A stretch of DNA of 64,000 nucleotides from Lentzea aerocolonigenes. Its GTDB lineage: Bacteria > Actinomycetota > Actinomycetes > Mycobacteriales > Pseudonocardiaceae. Positions 1 to 8,061 of this stretch are shown one piece after another (position 1 is the first letter of the stretch; every line of letters starts with the position of its first letter). The stretch is from NCBI RefSeq assembly GCF_000974445.1, contig NZ_BBOJ01000035.1, forward strand, positions 1-64,000. Direction: 5' to 3'. Below the pieces are notes generated by a model that saw only the letters and a program-made list of their open reading frames with translations, ran no database searches and was not told where the DNA came from. The translations under genes were made by a program, and so were the position numbers.

Positions 1-632
1 AACGGCAACTGCCGCAACGCATCCCGGGTCACCGCGATGTGGTCGGCGGCGGTGTTCGACCCGGCGTTGCCTGGCCGGAGCATGACCGCCAGTGGTTCGC
101 CGGTGCCCTGCGCGCCGTGGTCGGCGAACGAGCACAGCGGGTGGAAACCGAAGCCACGCTTGAATGTCGGTGCCGCGTTCTGCTTGTCCGAGTGCGCGGT
201 GACCAGTGTGGCGTCCAGATCGATGATCAGCGGATGGTCGGGGCTGATGTCGTGGTCCGGGGCGTGGGTGCCGGCCAGTGTCCACGCTCTGGCTCGTGCG
301 GCGGCGCGGGCGGAGTCGATGACCGCGAGTGCCGCGTCCGCGTCCGCGGCAAGGGTGGTGATCAGCCGGGAGACCGTGGGGTCGGAGGCGACCAGGCCGA
401 ACACACCCGGTTCGGCCCGTAGCGTGGCGAGGTCGGCCAGGCAGTCTCCGCCCAGGGCCAGCGTGATCGCCAGATCGCACAGGATCTTGCCGGGATCATG
501 GATCGCGTTCGGGTGTCTCCAAGGGGCTAGCGCCGCCGATAATGCCTGGTCCAAGCCGGTCTTGGTCGCCGTGTCGACCAGCAGTGTCGCGCCCGCGCAG
601 GACACGATCCCGTTCGCAGTGGAGTCGACCAT
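1..632 (-). CDS. IS1380-family transposase, C-terminus outside the window
   Basis: Minus-strand reading from ATG at 632 gives an N-terminus with the usual IS1380 layout: a lead ending in LDQALSAALAPWR, then HDPGKILCDLAITLALGG, DCLADLATLR, VASDPTVSRLI, and the DDE-type block LIIDLDATLV followed by HSDKQNAAPTFKRGFGFHPL and GEPLAVMLRPGNAGS. The first catalytic Asp should be in the IDLDATL segment. These transposases cut and paste the element through terminal inverted repeats. The visible 210 codons are intact, with no stop or frameshift. The family normally has 430-470 residues, so about half is missing past the edge. No clear ribosome binding site precedes the ATG. The family call rests on recalled motifs. 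Confidence 0.8.
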   Translation of the reverse strand, partial: MVDSTANGIVSCAGATLLVDTATKTGLDQALSAALAPWRHPNAIHDPGKILCDLAITLALGGDCLADLATLRAEPGVFGLVASDPTVSRLITTLAADADAALAVIDSARAAARARAWTLAGTHAPDHDISPDHPLIIDLDATLVTAHSDKQNAAPTFKRGFGFHPLCSFADHGAQGTGEPLAVMLRPGNAGSNTAADHIAVTRDALRQLP

Positions 633-660
633 CAACGATGGGTAGGACCCGGTAGCCTTG

Positions 661-746
661 CTCACCAGAAAGGTGCTCCTGAACTGGCACGGAAATGACC
701 CTCGACAAGTCACATCCTTGCAGTTCAGAGCACCTTTCTCCGTGAG
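661..746. repeat. 26-bp imperfect inverted repeats with 34-nt loop at IS end
   Basis: Arm one (661-686) carries AGAAAGGTGCTC then TGAACTG. The reverse complement of arm two (721-746) carries the same blocks with one base less between them, and both begin CTCAC. The pair can fold as a hairpin upstream of the transposase start. It may be a subterminal transposase-binding structure or a block to read-in transcription. Confidence 0.65.
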
Positions 747-771
747 CGACACCGTCACGACGAATCGGCAC

Positions 772-1506
772 GAAAGCAGCGGGCTAGTCATGCCCTCGGC
801 AAGTTGGACCAAGGATGGTAGACGTCAGCCTGGACAGCAACGTTGTAAGCCGCGAGCTCGTCTGATCGACGCGTGAGTACGCATGCCTGGTCGGTTGGGC
901 TGGCTACGGTGTACGAAGTTTCTTTTCTTCATCAAGGCGGCCCCCTCCGGGGGCCACTGGCCGTTGGCGCCCATCCGACGACGACAGGCCGGCACGCCTC
1001 TTCTATCCGCCGCGCCCAAGGCCGCCTCCGGCGTCCGAGCGCGGCGGGCGAGGCATGCGAGCCGGTCGCCGTCGTCGGAGAGGCACGGCCAGTGTCCCCC
1101 AGAGTGAACCGCGGTGAGCTCAGGACATGTCCTCGTCGAACGGGCAGGTCTCCGAAATTGTGCAGGAACATGCCAGCACATCGCGTTTGAGCGTGATCGG
1201 GGCACGAATCATCACCGCATGACCTTCCTCGGAAAACTCCATGTGTCATGGGCCGACCCTGCGCATGATCTTGCTAGGCGGTAGGTCCCCTTGACACGCG
1301 GTTGGGATGGACGACCTCAAAGTTCCGAGTTCAAGACAACCAACGGCAAGCATCCAGGTTAGACAGAGGGGAGCGCAAACCCGGTTCAAGGACCGATTCC
1401 CGGCCACGGAGAATTCTAGGTCGCAGGCCTGGTTGCGTTTTGACGTAATCTGCACACTTTGGGGTATGAAAAGTCCCCATCGAACTTGAGGTCGCAGGCA
1501 TTCGAG
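772..1506. other. Gene-poor region
   Basis: I see no convincing gene here. The open frames are short, lie in all frames, lack ribosome binding sites and resemble no family I know. The region holds the palindrome described at 949-1100 and otherwise looks like decayed intergenic DNA between the insertion sequence and the pentapeptide-repeat gene. Confidence 0.5.
949..1100. repeat. Long imperfect palindrome, MITE-like
   Basis: The ends 949-964 and 1085-1100 are inverted copies with one mismatch (GGGGGCCACTGGCCGT versus the complement of ACGGCCAGTGTCCCCC). Inside, CCGACGACG and ACGCCTC on the left match CGTCGTCGG and GAGGCATG on the right, and CCGCCGCGC faces GCGCGGCGG near the centre. The 150 bp could fold on itself almost completely. 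It has no coding frame of its own. Confidence 0.5.
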
Positions 1507-2289
1507 TCAATATTGGCTGACCGGTAGACCGCGACAGCCTTGAGTATTCGCTTTCTTAAAGGAGCATTTCTCGATCACTGCCCCCCGGAAATCGGCGCCA
1601 CTTAGGTCGGCGCCAGCAAATGACACCCTATTCAGCTTTGCTCCAGTAAAATCGACAAGTTGTAGATTTGCTGATTGAAAAGAAACTCTAGTCAGGTCTG
1701 CCATGCTGAAGTCGCCTTCGCGGATGCTTGCCTTGGCGAATGAGTTGCCTCTTAGTTGGATTTTTGCGAACCTTACACCTGTCATGTCAGCTGGGATTCG
1801 AGCGAGAAGACCTCTGGTCAGAACGTTGACGGCAGCGTGAATATCGGATGCGGAGTCTCCGGAATCCCGAATGCTTCCAGCGCGTACAAAAGCTGCCAGC
1901 ACCTCTGCTACTGGCGAAATATCGCCTCGTAGGACCTTCGCTACCGATTCAAGCGCGTATACTCCGCCCACCCTGACTTCCAGCTTTTCGCTAGCCAACT
2001 GTTCAACGGCTTTTGCGTAGCGGTCTGCATGTGCTGACACTTTGTTTAGCGAGTACGTACGGGCCGCAAAGATGGCTCCAACCCCCGCGCCGATCCCAGC
2101 GATTGCAGCCACGATCGGCACTCTTGCATCGTTTAGAGCTTTTAGTTGTTCAACGTCCGACAGTCGACTCAGCCGAGACCCTGTCAAAAGCTCAGGAACT
2201 TTCCAAATTAGAATCAGAAGCGTCGCCAGTGAACCCAGAAAGAGCGCTCCTATTGCAATAGCTCTTAGTGTCGCCCGTAGATAATACAT
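1507..2289 (-). CDS. Membrane-anchored pentapeptide-repeat protein
   Basis: The 260-residue protein has two hydrophobic segments (about residues 8-30 and 55-77), then a conserved helical stretch (RYAKAVEQLAS...VRVGGVYALESVAK). That stretch resembles the 'QL...VRLGGIYALERIA' segment preceding the repeats in many actinobacterial pentapeptide proteins. Residues about 168-250 are pentapeptide repeats of A(D/N)LxxxxF type (ADLTRVSF, ANLQLVDF, AKLNRVSF, ADLSGADF), which form a right-handed beta-helix. The N-terminus probably lies in the membrane with the helix cytoplasmic. It is divergent from the ATPase gene 35 bp away. Base composition and codon use (TCT, CTT, ATA) are more AT-rich than surrounding genes, suggesting acquisition. 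The biochemical role is unknown. Confidence 0.75.
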   Translation of the reverse strand: MYYLRATLRAIAIGALFLGSLATLLILIWKVPELLTGSRLSRLSDVEQLKALNDARVPIVAAIAGIGAGVGAIFAARTYSLNKVSAHADRYAKAVEQLASEKLEVRVGGVYALESVAKVLRGDISPVAEVLAAFVRAGSIRDSGDSASDIHAAVNVLTRGLLARIPADMTGVRFAKIQLRGNSFAKASIREGDFSMADLTRVSFQSANLQLVDFTGAKLNRVSFAGADLSGADFRGAVIEKCSFKKANTQGCRGLPVSQY

Positions 2290-2324
2290 CGCAACCCCTT
2301 GCTGTCGGTCCAGTGGATGCTAAG

Positions 2325-3827
2325 ATGTCCGAACCCAAACGATACACACCCGAGGAGCCGCAGGTGACACTTGGCTTTGGCGAGGAAGAGATCCAGAAAC
2401 TCTTCGGGCATGAAGCAGCAGAAGATGAAGCCCCACAGCGGCTACGCGAATACTACTTCAAGTCAGCAACGTACGACCAGGTAGCAACTACTCTGCCGCT
2501 TCGCATCCTGGTGGGACATAAAGGAATCGGCAAGTCAGCCCTGTTTAGGGTAGCGGTCGCGGAAAACCGTGAGAAGGCAAAGCTGACAGTTGAGATCAAA
2601 CCGGATGACGTCACTGACATAGCCAAGGGGGCAATCGACTTCCTTAGTGCGATTCGCGTTTGGAAGACCGGTCTACGTGAAGTGGTAGCCAAGCGCGCAG
2701 CGCAGGAACTAGGAATCCCTACTTCACGTGCTGTAACGGAAGTAAAAGCCGCTGAATCGATAGTGTCAGGTTTGCAGGCCGCGATCCGGATGAGTCCAGA
2801 ACCTTCTGCTTCAAGTCAACGAGAGTTCTCGGCCGAGTTCTTGAAGTCTAGTCAACTGTCAGTTTTTATTGATGATCTAGACAGGGGCTGGGAGGGGAAG
2901 AAGGCGGACGTACATAGGATTTCTGCGTTGCTAAATGCGGTTCGGGATTTGGTGAATGAGGAACGTGACAAACTTCGATTTCGGATAAGTCTTCGCTCGG
3001 ACGTCTACTTCCTTGTTCGCACGTCGGATGAGTCCACCGACAAGATCGAGGGGTCAGTAATTTGGCAGTCTTGGACTAACCACGAGATTTTTGCTCTGCT
3101 TGTCAAGCGTATCGAGACATTCTTTGGCAGGAATCCTGACTACGATAAGCTGCGGCAATCGAGTCAGCGTGAGCTTGCGCTTTCACTCCATCATGTAATG
3201 GATGAGATCTTTCGCGGAAAAGGTCATTGGCGAAACGCGCCCATTCATCGCGTCCTCATGTCCCTTATACGCAAGCGGCCACGAGACCTGGTGAAACTCT
3301 GCACGCTAGCCGCCAGGAAAGCGCACGCAAATAACCATAGCCGTATATACACTGGCGACTTTGAAGAAATCTTTGAGGAGTATTCCCAGGGCCGTATTCA
3401 GGATACGGTTAACGAATTTCGATCTGAGCTCCCCGACGTTAAGCGCCTAGTATTGAACATGCGCCCGACGGTGAAAGAAAAGACGGCCAGAGCCGGATTT
3501 GTGTATACTACCGCAGACCTATACAAGAAGCTAGAAAATATTCAAGAGCAAGGCAAGTTTACATTCAAGAGTGGAAGGGTTGCCACAACAAAGGAGCTTG
3601 CGAACTTTCTCTATCGGATTAACTTCTTGACCGGTCGGCGCGAGACTGCGACTGGGATCGTGCGTAAGTACTTTGAAGAACAGCGTTATCTTCAAGACGA
3701 GTTCGTAGACTTCGGATTTGATTGGGAAATACATCCCGCTTATAGGTGGGCATTGCAGCCAGAAGACTATGACTCCATTTTTGATCGACTTGAGTTGTCT
3801 TCGTTCGATCAGGAATGGCTTCAGTAG
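2325..3827 (+). CDS. P-loop ATPase, Sll1717-like
   Basis: This 500-residue protein carries a Walker A (GHKGIGKSA, residues 64-72) and a Walker B-like FIDDLD (181-186), followed by a long helical C-terminal part with the sensor-like stretch RFRISLRSDVYFLV. The IDDLDRGWE motif and layout resemble the family called 'P-loop ATPase, Sll1717 family', a STAND/KAP-like group often found in variable islands. An upstream in-frame start at 2268 would run into the divergent gene; I chose ATG 2325, which leaves 35 bp between the two genes. Like its neighbour it has AT-rich codon use. A sensing or defence ATPase acting with the pentapeptide membrane protein is an inference from the pairing only. Confidence 0.65.
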   Translation: MSEPKRYTPEEPQVTLGFGEEEIQKLFGHEAAEDEAPQRLREYYFKSATYDQVATTLPLRILVGHKGIGKSALFRVAVAENREKAKLTVEIKPDDVTDIAKGAIDFLSAIRVWKTGLREVVAKRAAQELGIPTSRAVTEVKAAESIVSGLQAAIRMSPEPSASSQREFSAEFLKSSQLSVFIDDLDRGWEGKKADVHRISALLNAVRDLVNEERDKLRFRISLRSDVYFLVRTSDESTDKIEGSVIWQSWTNHEIFALLVKRIETFFGRNPDYDKLRQSSQRELALSLHHVMDEIFRGKGHWRNAPIHRVLMSLIRKRPRDLVKLCTLAARKAHANNHSRIYTGDFEEIFEEYSQGRIQDTVNEFRSELPDVKRLVLNMRPTVKEKTARAGFVYTTADLYKKLENIQEQGKFTFKSGRVATTKELANFLYRINFLTGRRETATGIVRKYFEEQRYLQDEFVDFGFDWEIHPAYRWALQPEDYDSIFDRLELSSFDQEWLQ

Positions 3828-4664
3828 GTGTAGATCGAAGCATTGAATTCGGTTTTGGGCAGTTAGTCATCTCAATGTCGCTTGCGCGAAGGTTCTTAAT
3901 CTGCAGAAGCGGTCTGAGGGAGCAAGCGCCGCCGATGGCGGCGCGTACTTCACGCTGACACCGCTGCAACTTCCCGTCCTGGCGCACTTGGCATCCGCTT
4001 CGCTGCGTTGGTCGACTGGGCGGCGCAGCGCGCCGACCAGGAGGCGCAAGCGAAGCGGAGCATGTAGATAAGTGAGACTGATGGTCCATGGCTCCGAACG
4101 AGCGCCAGGGTGATCACCATGACCGAGCTGGGCGCGGCGCTCGACTGCCGCGGCGGCTTCGCCGCCTTGCCGCCGGATCGACGGGTCGCCGAGGTGCAAC
4201 CCAGGATATTCAGCGAGGCCGCATCGGTAAGGCTGAGATTGATGGAGACGCCATGGTCGGCGGCGGAGCGTGTTCAGTGGCAACATCAAACTCGACGCGG
4301 CGCGCATGGCATGACGTGCTTCTTCGGTGGCCTTGGATGTGGCCGGAAGGCTTCGCACTTCGGTACCACTCACCTTGTTGATGGCGTCGACCAGCCCACG
4401 CGCTTGCCCACGGAACATGCACGGAACAGAGCACGCCCGCAGAACTGCCGGCGTGGCCTTAGGCGCAGCTCACGGCCATGATCGGCCCATCTTCCAAGCT
4501 CCGCACGATGGAACTGCGCGGTTAGACCTCGCCCACGCAGTCACCTGATCTGCGCTGGTTGGAGACCCGAAACGGGGTCCTGACCAGCGCAGATCTGTTC
4601 TTGTCGCGATGTACGGATGGTCTCGCGTCACCACGAGCGCCGCGTGCGGTCCGGGATGTGGGGG
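3828..4664. other. Decayed region without a confident gene
   Basis: Overlapping short frames exist on both strands but none has a plausible start and family. On the minus strand, a stretch near 4230-4400 (ATSKATEEARHAMRAASSLM, then LPLNTLRRR) looks protein-like and appears to continue in another frame as GVSINLSLTDAASLN, which suggests a frameshifted remnant of an unidentified gene. A strong hairpin lies at 4547-4595. Confidence 0.4.
4547..4595 (-). terminator. Hairpin downstream of the MerR gene
   Basis: GATCTGCGCTGGT pairs perfectly with ACCAGCGCAGATC, and the inner GACCC/GGGTC extends the stem around a GAAAC loop. It lies 70 bp past the stop of the minus-strand MerR gene. There is no long T tract, so termination is likely but not certain. 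Confidence 0.55.
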
Positions 4665-5042
4665 TCACACGCCTTGCAACGGCGGGCTCGGCTCCTCAGG
4701 CGCCGGCGGGGGCGTCATCCTGGCGTTGAGTGCCCGGGCTTCCTGGAGTTGGTCTTCCAGCGTGACGATGCGGCAGGCGGCGTCGAGGCCGGTGCCCTGG
4801 TCGACCAAGGCGCGGACTCGGGCGGCCAGACGCAGTTGGAAGCGGCTGTAGCGACGGTGTCCACCGGCCGAACGTTGCGGCTCGATGAGTTTCGCCTCGT
4901 CCAGGCTGCGCAGGAAGTTCGCCGTGGTGTTGAGCAGTTCCGCGGCCCGGCCCATCGTGTAGGCGGGGTAGTGCTCGTCGTCGAACTTCTCGGCCGGGGT
5001 CTGCGGTTCGTTGTCCGCTGCTTCAGGACTAGCTGGGGTCAT
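4665..5042 (-). CDS. MerR-family transcriptional regulator, short form
   Basis: The 125-residue protein has one MerR-type winged helix-turn-helix at about 28-95: YTMGRAAELLNTTANFLRSL, then LIEPQRSAGGHRRYSRFQL with the diagnostic GGHRRY. This is followed by a helix and a short Pro-rich tail. It lacks the cysteine-containing effector-binding domain of metal or drug sensors, so it probably responds through a partner or acts as a constitutive or stress regulator, like HspR-type short MerR proteins. It is monocistronic, flanked by hairpins at both ends (4547-4595 and 5061-5090), and no obvious target gene is adjacent. Confidence 0.8.
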   Translation of the reverse strand: MTPASPEAADNEPQTPAEKFDDEHYPAYTMGRAAELLNTTANFLRSLDEAKLIEPQRSAGGHRRYSRFQLRLAARVRALVDQGTGLDAACRIVTLEDQLQEARALNARMTPPPAPEEPSPPLQGV

Positions 5043-5571
5043 CGCGCCTCCGCATCACGAGGGGCCCCGGTGCCGTAGCACCGGGGCCCCAGGGTTGTTG
5101 GGTTTCACTTCCACCTAGCCGACCGTGAGATCGACTCTCTCTGTCCGCATGACCCCTGTCAGTAGCGGGCGAAGCGGGGATCGCTTGTGCGTAACCGAAG
5201 ACCACCTTCCAATCTGATGGAACTGCGGTACCCGTTCGGCAGAGTTCAGCCGAAGGCGGGCGATCCGATGGTGTGCAACCCTTCCCTTCTCCTCTGATTA
5301 CTACCTTTTCTCACGTGGCTGTCGGCGCCGGACCTCATGCACGTGCCGGCTTCACTTCCACCGACTGCCCTTGGTCACCTGCCAGAACCCCGTTCACTGA
5401 TCGGCTCCGGCACATCTGACCGTCCTGCACTTGCTGATCGAGCTCGCGGGTAGTTCGTCATCTCCCGCGCCATGTTGTCTCTTGTCCAACAAGGAGAAGA
5501 GTACATCGGGGCGATGGAGAATGTCTACTATCGCCACCACAGATTTTCTGTCTCCTGCGACGTACCTGCAC
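5043..5571. other. Intergenic region upstream of the MerR gene
   Basis: No gene is supported. It holds the hairpin at 5061-5090 and two copies of TTCACTTCCACC (near 5104 and 5351), about 247 bp apart. The copies could be binding sites or remnants of a duplication. The segment is more AT-rich than the flanking coding DNA and includes pyrimidine-rich tracts at 5280-5310. Confidence 0.4.
5061..5090. terminator. GC-rich perfect hairpin
   Basis: GGGGCCCCGGTGC (5061-5073) pairs perfectly with GCACCGGGGCCCC (5078-5090) around CGTA. It lies only 18 bp upstream of the MerR start, so on the minus strand it is in the leader or promoter. It could be an attenuating structure, or insulate the gene from read-through. 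Confidence 0.5.
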
Positions 5572-6036
5572 TCACTTGGCCTTGTCTGGCCCTCCGCTGT
5601 CCATGCCTCCGGACGGCGTGCGCACGTGCCGGTGGCCGCTGTCCGCGAACGCAGGGGGAGCGGCGGGCAGCAGGTCGCGCAGGAGGTAGCCGCACTTCTC
5701 CGCCACACGGCAGGAGGCCTGGTTGCCCCTCGCGTGCAGCAGCTCCAAGTGGGTCAGCTGGACCAGCTCCTGCGTCTCCAGCGCCCACCGCGACACGGTG
5801 TCCAGGGCACGGGCGGCGATGCCCTGACCGCGGGCCGCGGCGACGGTCCAGTAGCCGACATCCGCCACGCCGGCAGTCACCGCCTTCACCACCACGTGAC
5901 CGATAGGCGGTCGGTCGTCCGCCACCACGGCGAAACTGAACCGCGTCGCAGAGGACCAGCCGGCTGCTTGGGTTTCGAGCCACTGCTCGACCTCGCCCTC
6001 GGCGTCTTCGCAGTAGCGTCGAAGCGTGCCCAACAT
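5572..6036 (-). CDS. GNAT-family N-acetyltransferase, N-terminally short
   Basis: The reading frame contains a GNAT core: FSFAVVADDRPPIGHVVVK (beta-4), DVGYWTVAAARGQGIAARAL with the acetyl-CoA pyrophosphate loop R-G-Q-G-I-A, and LHARGNQASCRVAEKCGY near the C-terminus. Proteins of this type transfer an acetyl group to an amine. Counting from the ATG at 6036, only about 20 residues precede beta-strand material, whereas relatives normally have some 40 more. The missing part would overlap the plus-strand gene starting at 6026. I read it as a 5'-truncated gene, possibly still expressed. The two genes overlap head to head by 11 bp, which is unusual. Confidence 0.6.
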   Translation of the reverse strand: MLGTLRRYCEDAEGEVEQWLETQAAGWSSATRFSFAVVADDRPPIGHVVVKAVTAGVADVGYWTVAAARGQGIAARALDTVSRWALETQELVQLTHLELLHARGNQASCRVAEKCGYLLRDLLPAAPPAFADSGHRHVRTPSGGMDSGGPDKAK

Positions 6037-6406
6037 CCTCGTGATCGGATTCGACCCCCACACCATCCCCGGCTTCGACCCCGCCCCCGTCGCCGCCGCC
6101 ATCGAGCAGGGCAGCAAGCTGTTCGCCGAGCTCGGGCTCGCCGAGGACCTCTTCCTCATCGACTTCGCCGAGCTCGACGGTGGCCGCGCTCAGGCCAAGC
6201 TCGTCGAGAAGCTCGGAAGCACCACCTACGACGCGGTGGTCGTCGGTGGCGGCATCCGCAAGGGGCCGGGGCTGCTCGAGCTCTTCCAGGCCGTGGTCAA
6301 CCTCGTGCACTGGCACCAGCCGGATGCGGCGATCGCGTTCAACGACAGCGCCGGCGACAGTCCGGACTGGGTGCTCAAGGCTCTCGAGCAGAAGCGGAGT
6401 CGCTAG
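6026..6406 (+). CDS. Conserved hypothetical protein, tandem copy 1
   Basis: The 126-residue soluble protein starts at GTG 6026. It begins with a Rossmann-like strand NILVIGFDPHTIPGFDP, has a second strand LFLIDFAEL, a third YDAVVVGGGIRKGPG, and ends with VNLVHWHQPDAAIAFNDS. The pattern of beta strands ending in Gly-rich loops suggests a small flavodoxin- or response-regulator-like alpha/beta fold. Similar proteins are widespread in actinobacteria without an assigned function, as far as I recall. It is followed 11 bp later by a paralogue. No function is proposed. Confidence 0.7.
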   Translation: MPNILVIGFDPHTIPGFDPAPVAAAIEQGSKLFAELGLAEDLFLIDFAELDGGRAQAKLVEKLGSTTYDAVVVGGGIRKGPGLLELFQAVVNLVHWHQPDAAIAFNDSAGDSPDWVLKALEQKRSR

Positions 6407-6417
6407 CGTCGGAGGAC

Positions 6418-6792
6418 GTGACCAACGTTCTTCTCATCGGCTTCGCCCCTGACACCATCCCCGGCTTCGAGCCCGGCGCCGTCGCCGCGAGTCTCGACGA
6501 GGGCAGCAGGCGGTTCGCGGAGCTGGGGCTCACCGAGGACCAGTGCCTGATCGACTTCGGTGACCTCGAGGCCGCGCACGCCACGATCGTCGAGCACCTG
6601 GGGAAGAAGCAGTACGACTGCGTGGTGGTTGGTGGTGGCATTCGGAAGAGCGCTCTGGAGCTCTTCCAGGCCGTGGTCAACCTCGTGCACTGGCATCAGC
6701 CGCGGGCGGCGATCGCGTTCAACAGCGGGCCGGCCGACAGCGCGGACTGGGCGCTCAGGGCGCTGGAGCAGTACACCCACAACATCGGGTGA
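6418..6792 (+). CDS. Conserved hypothetical protein, tandem copy 2
   Basis: This 124-residue paralogue of the preceding gene shares VLLIGF, DTIPGFEP, FAELGLTED, YDCVVVGGGIRK and ELFQAVVNLVHWHQP in the same order. GTG 6418 is preceded by GGAGGA at 6411-6416, which fixes the start. The two genes share an almost identical stretch of roughly 35 bp around the HWHQP motif (about 6280-6313 and 6657-6692), so the duplication is recent or maintained by gene conversion. The only clear difference is the shorter glycine loop (GIRKS versus GIRKGPG). Function is unknown. Confidence 0.75.
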   Translation: MTNVLLIGFAPDTIPGFEPGAVAASLDEGSRRFAELGLTEDQCLIDFGDLEAAHATIVEHLGKKQYDCVVVGGGIRKSALELFQAVVNLVHWHQPRAAIAFNSGPADSADWALRALEQYTHNIG

Positions 6793-7263
6793 ACCGTCGG
6801 CCCCCGCCCTCCGTACCTCTCATCAGAACAGCACAAAACGCTGTCCAGCGATCAAGTCCGCGCAGGTCAGCACTCCGCCCTCGAACCCACTACCAAGCGT
6901 GACGGCATCACTCGATCGCGTGGTCGTTGAACTAACCCATAACGAGAGCTGGGCTCACACCGAACTAACAGACAGCTTCGCCAGTTCGTCAGGAGGCAAC
7001 GATGAACTTATGCATGGAGCAATCGGCTCGTTGACTGTCTGTCAGCAACGGATAGCCCAATCACTCGGAAACGTGACGAGAGTCACCCAACGGGCGCTCA
7101 AGCTTGCCTGCGCTCGTGACGCGAGGTTACGTTCTCGCCCGCCGATAACGGTTTGGTCACCGGCAGGACACAGGAACCGCAGCATCTAGGGTCCAAAGTC
7201 CGGCCCGGAATCCCCCGCCGAGCAAGTCCGGTGGCCAAGCTCCCCGACGCAGGAGGCTCCCCC
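6793..7263. other. Long 5' region of the transglycosylase gene
   Basis: No gene is supported across these 470 bp. The sequence is moderately AT-rich and carries GAACTAAC at two places (near 6928 and 6961). It probably holds the promoter and a leader for the secreted protein at 7264. I looked for the conserved ydaO/c-di-AMP riboswitch blocks known upstream of actinobacterial cell-wall hydrolases and did not find them. Confidence 0.4.
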
Positions 7264-8061
7264 TTGGCCCGGCACAGCAAGGCCGATGGCCGAACCGTGT
7301 ACACGGTCGTGCCCAGACCAGAAGTGAAACCCGGCTCGCATCGGGCCGAGGACGACAAGGTTCCGCTCGCTCACCGCGTGAGCGCCATCGTCGTCGCAGC
7401 AGGTGTCGCCGCCGGCACCGCCGCCATCGCCAACGCCGCCACCAGCGGTTCTTCCACGGAACTCGCGGCGGGCGCGGCTGAGCTGGGGGCTCTCCCCGAC
7501 CAGCAGGCCACCAAGACGATCCAGACGATCCACGACGTGAACCCCGGCAATCAGGTCGGTCGTCTCCTGCAGTTCCAGCAGATGTACGCCATGCAGACGT
7601 TCGAGCAGGCGACCAAGGTCGCCGCGGACGCCCACGCCCAGCGCGAGGCCGCCGCCAAGGCCGAGGCCGAGCGTCAGGCGGAGATGCGCAAGCCCGCCAA
7701 GCAGCGCGAGATCGAAGGCTGGATCAAGGAAGCCATCAAGGTCCTGCAGGCCAATGGCACCAACATCGACAACAACAGCGTCGACGAGATCTACACGATC
7801 ATCATCAAGGAGTCGAACGGCAACCCGAACGCCGTCAACAACTGGGACTCCAACGCGCTGCGCGGCACGCCGTCCAAGGGCCTCATGCAGTGCATCGACC
7901 CGACGTTCCGCGCCTACAAGCTGCCCGGCTACGACAACATCCTCGCGCCGGTCGACAACATCATCGCCGGTGTCCGCTACACGTACGCGCGCTACGGCGG
8001 CTTCCAGAACCACCCCGGGTTGGTCAGCATGAACCTGGGCGGCGGGTACCGGGGGTACTAA
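7264..8061 (+). CDS. Secreted lytic transglycosylase-like (SLT) protein
   Basis: The start is TTG 7264, eight bases after a perfect AGGAGG (7251-7256), giving 265 residues. A polar N-terminal 40 residues precede a hydrophobic segment (VSAIVVAAGVAAGTAAIANA), a signal anchor or signal peptide. Then come a coiled, Ala/Glu/Lys-rich stretch (about 115-150) and a C-terminal SLT-like domain. The domain contains IYTIIIKESNGNPNAVNNWD with the candidate catalytic Glu (KES), SKGLMQCIDPTF, and IAGVRYTYARYGG, matching the E-S-xG-N / G-L-M-Q-x / A-x-x-Y-x-x-x-R-Y-G pattern of peptidoglycan-cleaving transglycosylases. It should act outside the membrane in cell-wall remodelling. It appears monocistronic. Confidence 0.85.
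   Translation: MARHSKADGRTVYTVVPRPEVKPGSHRAEDDKVPLAHRVSAIVVAAGVAAGTAAIANAATSGSSTELAAGAAELGALPDQQATKTIQTIHDVNPGNQVGRLLQFQQMYAMQTFEQATKVAADAHAQREAAAKAEAERQAEMRKPAKQREIEGWIKEAIKVLQANGTNIDNNSVDEIYTIIIKESNGNPNAVNNWDSNALRGTPSKGLMQCIDPTFRAYKLPGYDNILAPVDNIIAGVRYTYARYGGFQNHPGLVSMNLGGGYRGY

Larger units (their letters stand above)
1..746 (-). mobile_element. IS1380-family insertion sequence, partial (window edge)
   Basis: The transposase gene read on the minus strand runs off the left edge, and a 26-bp imperfect inverted repeat pair (661-686 and 721-746) lies just upstream of its start. I infer that this is the right-hand end of the element. The left end and any target duplication are outside the window, so the exact boundary is not fixed. 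Confidence 0.6.

Noticed and set aside
37..645. Plus-strand open frame at the left edge
   Set aside because: Shadow of the transposase, whose minus-strand reading has family motifs.
825..1249. Several overlapping frames in both strands
   Set aside because: They cover the long palindrome, which makes both strands open in parallel; no start sites or family features.
3867..4418. Minus-strand frame of 183 codons
   Set aside because: Part looks protein-like but the similarity moves to another frame midway and no family is identifiable; treated as a possible remnant only.
5431..6792. Plus-strand frame of 453 codons that includes the second tandem paralogue
   Set aside because: Only the part after GTG 6418 matches the paralogue; the rest is antisense to the GNAT gene and out of frame with the first paralogue.
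6793..7263. Possible ydaO/c-di-AMP riboswitch before the transglycosylase gene
   Set aside because: The conserved blocks expected in actinobacteria were not found on reading the region.
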